Source: an uncultured Opitutia bacterium
GTDB lineage: Bacteria > Verrucomicrobiota > Verrucomicrobiae > Opitutales > MB11C04
DNA length: 15,930 bases
NCBI GenBank assembly: GCA_913048545.1
Contig: CAJWWH010000030.1
Coordinates: 1-15,930 of the forward strand
Reading direction: 5' to 3'
Shown piece after piece: positions 13,817 to 15,930 of this stretch (position 1 is its first letter; every line of letters begins with the position of its first letter). Position numbers and translations under genes: made by a program. The notes beneath the pieces were generated by a model. The model was not told the DNA's origin. It saw nothing but the letters and a program-made list of their open reading frames with translations, and searched no databases.

Positions 13817-14902
13817 ATGAAATCAGATATTCCAAAAGAAAATAAACCAGTCATACTGACATGTGCCCAACCCACGGGGAAATTAACTCTGGGCAATTAT
13901 CTGGGTGCGGTTCGAAACTGGGCAGACATGCTTGATCAGCATGAATGTTATTTTGGCATTGTTGACCTCCATGCAATCACCACTCCATCTCACCCCGCAA
14001 CCCTTCGGCAAAATGTGTTCGATTGTGTAGCTCAGTACATTGCCTCCGGACTCGATCCGAAAAAATGTCACCAATTTGTTCAGTCCCATGTGATGGGACA
14101 TACCGAGTTGGCTTGGGTACTTACCTGTATCACCCCCATCGGTGAGCTCCAACGAATGACGCAGTTTAAGGACAAAGTAGCCAAACTGGGATTCAAAAGT
14201 TCAGACAATTCTGAAGGGGATGTTAAGTTTTCCCATGAAAGTGCAAGACCCCAGGCTTCGATCAATGCCGGATTGCTCTGCTATCCGGTTCTCATGGCCG
14301 CCGATATTCTTCTCTACAACGCCGATCTGGTCCCGGTTGGTGAGGACCAGCGACAGCATTTGGAGCTTTGCCGCGATCTTGCTCAAAAGTTCAATCATCA
14401 ATATTCGGAAACTTTTACTGTGCCCAAACCCTATGTACCCAAGACCGGATCACGGATTATGTCACTTGCTGACCCGCTCCGAAAAATGTCTAAATCGGAT
14501 GATAATGAACGGGCCACACTTTTCATTCTTGATGAACCCGATCAGATCAAAAAGAAAATTTCTTCCGCGGTTACTGATTCGGACTCGGAAATCAAAGTTT
14601 CTGCCGAGAAGCCGGGCGTATCCAATCTTATTTCGATCCACTCCGGACTGTCTGGTCAGACCAATGAAGAGATTGTGGAACATTTTTCCGGCAAAGGATA
14701 TGGTGCTCTCAAATCAGAACTAACTGAATTGATTAGCGATTCCCTCGAACCGATCCGGACTAAATATCACGAATTAATTCAGGATAAAGAATATTTAAAG
14801 AGTGTACTTTCTGAGGGTGCCCGGGCGGCTCAGAAACGGGCTAATAAAATAGTTGGGAAAGTATACCGAAAAGTGGGTTTCCCCGAGCGGGACCGTTCGT
14901 AA
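13817..14902 (+). CDS. trpS: Tryptophanyl-tRNA synthetase
   Basis: This class I synthetase charges tRNA-Trp with tryptophan. The 361-aa length is a little over the usual 330-340. The Rossmann core starts with PVILTCAQPTGKLTLGNYLGA (11-31), holding the HIGH-equivalent LTLGN (23-27). Then come GELQRMTQFKDK (109-120), YPVLMAADILLY (156-167), the VPVGEDQRQHLEL stretch (172-184) and the KMSKS loop (223-227). The C-terminal anticodon-binding part ends in EGARAAQKRANKIVGKVYRKVGF. Between FKDK and INAGL there are about 28 residues (121-148), many charged or polar, where relatives have only a few; this accounts for the extra length. The start is ATG with an A/T-rich, Shine-Dalgarno-free leader. It stands alone on its strand between the divergent ACP gene and the membrane-protein gene. 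Confidence 0.97.
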   Translation: MKSDIPKENKPVILTCAQPTGKLTLGNYLGAVRNWADMLDQHECYFGIVDLHAITTPSHPATLRQNVFDCVAQYIASGLDPKKCHQFVQSHVMGHTELAWVLTCITPIGELQRMTQFKDKVAKLGFKSSDNSEGDVKFSHESARPQASINAGLLCYPVLMAADILLYNADLVPVGEDQRQHLELCRDLAQKFNHQYSETFTVPKPYVPKTGSRIMSLADPLRKMSKSDDNERATLFILDEPDQIKKKISSAVTDSDSEIKVSAEKPGVSNLISIHSGLSGQTNEEIVEHFSGKGYGALKSELTELISDSLEPIRTKYHELIQDKEYLKSVLSEGARAAQKRANKIVGKVYRKVGFPERDRS

Positions 14903-14928
14903 ATGGTTAATTTTTTCATTTTTCGCTT

Positions 14929-14950
14929 GGTTCTTTTGATAAAAAGAAAC
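14929..14950 (+). terminator. Weak hairpin after trpS
   Basis: A 7-bp stem TTCTTTT/AAAAGAA (14931-14937 and 14942-14948) with a GATA loop extends by one more pair across a mismatch. It lies 29 bases after the trpS stop, behind a T-rich stretch, and no U-run follows. It may be a weak terminator or part of the next gene's promoter region. Confidence 0.25.
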
Positions 14951-14977
14951 AAACAATATTCCTAATATTTTATAAAT

Positions 14978-15930
14978 ATGGATTATGACGAAAATGACGA
15001 TGCGGGTGAAGGAGTGATCAAGTGGCCGTTTTACCTGGCCGCAATATTTATTATTTCTTTGGTAATCGGATTTGCTTATCTTCACCTGAAAGCGACCGAG
15101 ACCCTTGATCAATGGCAACTCACCACCTGTATCCTTGCCTCGGGTCTGGCATCTATCCTTGTTTTTATACCCCATCTGATCGACCGTTTTCTGGCCATTG
15201 CCTTTGATCCTTCGAACCGAAAGGACGAGGAACTTCATCGGAAAACATACTTCGATATTAAGGAAATGAGGAGCGAACTGGAAGCCTTCTCGGTCAAAGT
15301 GGATAAGGTTCCCACCTTGGTCGATAAAATTGTCTCCGAGGGATTGAATAAGGAAAGTACAAGTGACTCCGCTTTACCACAAATTTCAGCAGATCTTGAT
15401 AAAATCAACAAGGCACTATTGGAAAAAATGAATACGGTGGAGGAACTGATCGTTCAAAACCCCCTTATTCCCGAACCCGACCCCGCACTCAGCGAGGCTG
15501 TAAATTCCATTGCCGGAATTAAAAAATCCATGGATGCACTGTCTCGGGAAATCAAAGCCCTACACAACACTGTAGATCAATTACCCACTGAATTCCCAAA
15601 TCCAGGCGTTGTGGAAAGAGAAACTCAACCATTACCCAAAAATGTGGATGAACCTTCGCAAAGACATGAAGATGAACAGGACAATCAGTCCGAAATCACG
15701 GAGGAAGTGGAAGTTTTAATTGATGAGGATTCAAATGCGGACTTGCCATCCCAGGATGAGCCGGAAGAAAATCCAGACTTAGAAAGGGTTGAAAAAAATC
15801 AGGAAACCATCGAAGAAGATCCAGAGGAAGAGCCCAAAACGGAAGAGGAAATTGAACAACCCAATCAATCCGAAGTGGAGGAAGCTGCTGAGTTACCAAA
15901 CGAAGAGATTACTTCCAATCCCGAAAAGGA
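14978..15930 (+). CDS. Membrane protein with two N-terminal helices and long acidic tail (3' partial)
   Basis: The frame is open from ATG at 14978 to the window edge: 317 full codons plus two bases, so the C-terminus is missing. I recognise no family. Residues 1-14 are acidic. Two hydrophobic helices follow (about 17-35 and 48-66), joined by a short loop, making a hairpin anchor with both ends probably in the cytoplasm. Residues 80-200 are charged, helical and heptad-like (EELHRKTYFDIKEMRSELEA, DKINKALLEKMNTVEELI, IKKSMDALSREIKALHNTV). From about residue 215 the chain is extremely rich in Glu, Asp, Pro, Gln and Asn and likely disordered. A scaffold, SMC-like tether or division/envelope-linked protein would fit, but that is speculation. 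No Shine-Dalgarno precedes the start; TAATAT lies 12 bases ahead of it. Confidence 0.75.
   Translation, partial: MDYDENDDAGEGVIKWPFYLAAIFIISLVIGFAYLHLKATETLDQWQLTTCILASGLASILVFIPHLIDRFLAIAFDPSNRKDEELHRKTYFDIKEMRSELEAFSVKVDKVPTLVDKIVSEGLNKESTSDSALPQISADLDKINKALLEKMNTVEELIVQNPLIPEPDPALSEAVNSIAGIKKSMDALSREIKALHNTVDQLPTEFPNPGVVERETQPLPKNVDEPSQRHEDEQDNQSEITEEVEVLIDEDSNADLPSQDEPEENPDLERVEKNQETIEEDPEEEPKTEEEIEQPNQSEVEEAAELPNEEITSNPEK

Noticed and set aside
14220..14723. 167-codon frame overlapping trpS
   Set aside because: It is a +1 reading of conserved trpS codons, rich in Arg, Ser and Pro, without any family resemblance.
14884..14899. CGAGCGG/CCGTTCG hairpin at the trpS stop codon as terminator
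   Set aside because: The loop is too tight without opening a pair, one pair is G-U, and the nearest T-run begins several bases later, so it is not convincing.
1..15930. CRISPR arrays, insertion sequences, tRNA or rRNA genes
   Set aside because: Intergenic gaps are all 201 bp or shorter, with no regularly spaced repeats, transposase motifs, terminal inverted repeats or cloverleaf pattern.

Overview
The window (15,930 bases, G+C in the mid-40s by eye) reads as ordinary bacterial chromosome with long, tightly packed genes. Nothing in it looks like a plasmid, phage, insertion sequence or CRISPR array. I favour a Verrucomicrobiota-type (PVC) marine or environmental bacterium. The reasons are a single-chain GldF-GldG ABC permease followed by a DUF4340 protein, an ACP fused to a FabZ-like dehydratase, and start codons that almost all lack a Shine-Dalgarno sequence. 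Bacteroidota is the main alternative. The assignment rests on gene content, not on a marker tree.

Layout, left to right. (1) 125-2128, minus: transketolase (tkt), with a terminator-like hairpin behind it. (2) 2208-3368, minus: a secreted protein of unknown function with a coiled coil and a C-terminal beta-rich domain. (3) 3369-3569: a divergent promoter region holding a perfect 16-bp palindrome. (4) 3570-9345, plus: a three-gene Gld-like ABC exporter cassette made of an ATPase, a GldF-GldG fusion permease of 998 aa, and a membrane-anchored DUF4340 protein with a parvulin peptidyl-prolyl isomerase domain at its C-terminus. (5) 9346-9428: two hairpins in tandem. (6) 9429-10622, plus: an alpha-oxoamine synthase (serine palmitoyltransferase/AONS/KBL family). 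(7) 13726 down to 10624, minus: an ACP-FabZ fusion, then a GT4 and a GT2 glycosyltransferase. This run meets the oxoamine synthase tail-to-tail with one base between the stop codons. (8) 13727-13816: an AT-rich divergent promoter region with two tandem TATAAT boxes. (9) 13817-14902, plus: tryptophanyl-tRNA synthetase (trpS) with an extra internal loop. (10) 14978 to the right edge, plus: the start of a two-helix membrane protein with a long acidic tail, cut by the window.

How the genes may work together. The exporter cassette looks like one envelope machine: the ATPase drives the fused permease, and two large periplasmic modules (GldG and DUF4340) sit beside it, one carrying a folding catalyst. 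The central block (acyl carrier plus dehydratase, oxoamine synthase, two glycosyltransferases) has the parts needed to build and glycosylate an acylated lipid such as a sphingolipid-like molecule. That pathway is inference from neighbourhood and family, and the genes lie on opposite strands. tkt and trpS are housekeeping genes.
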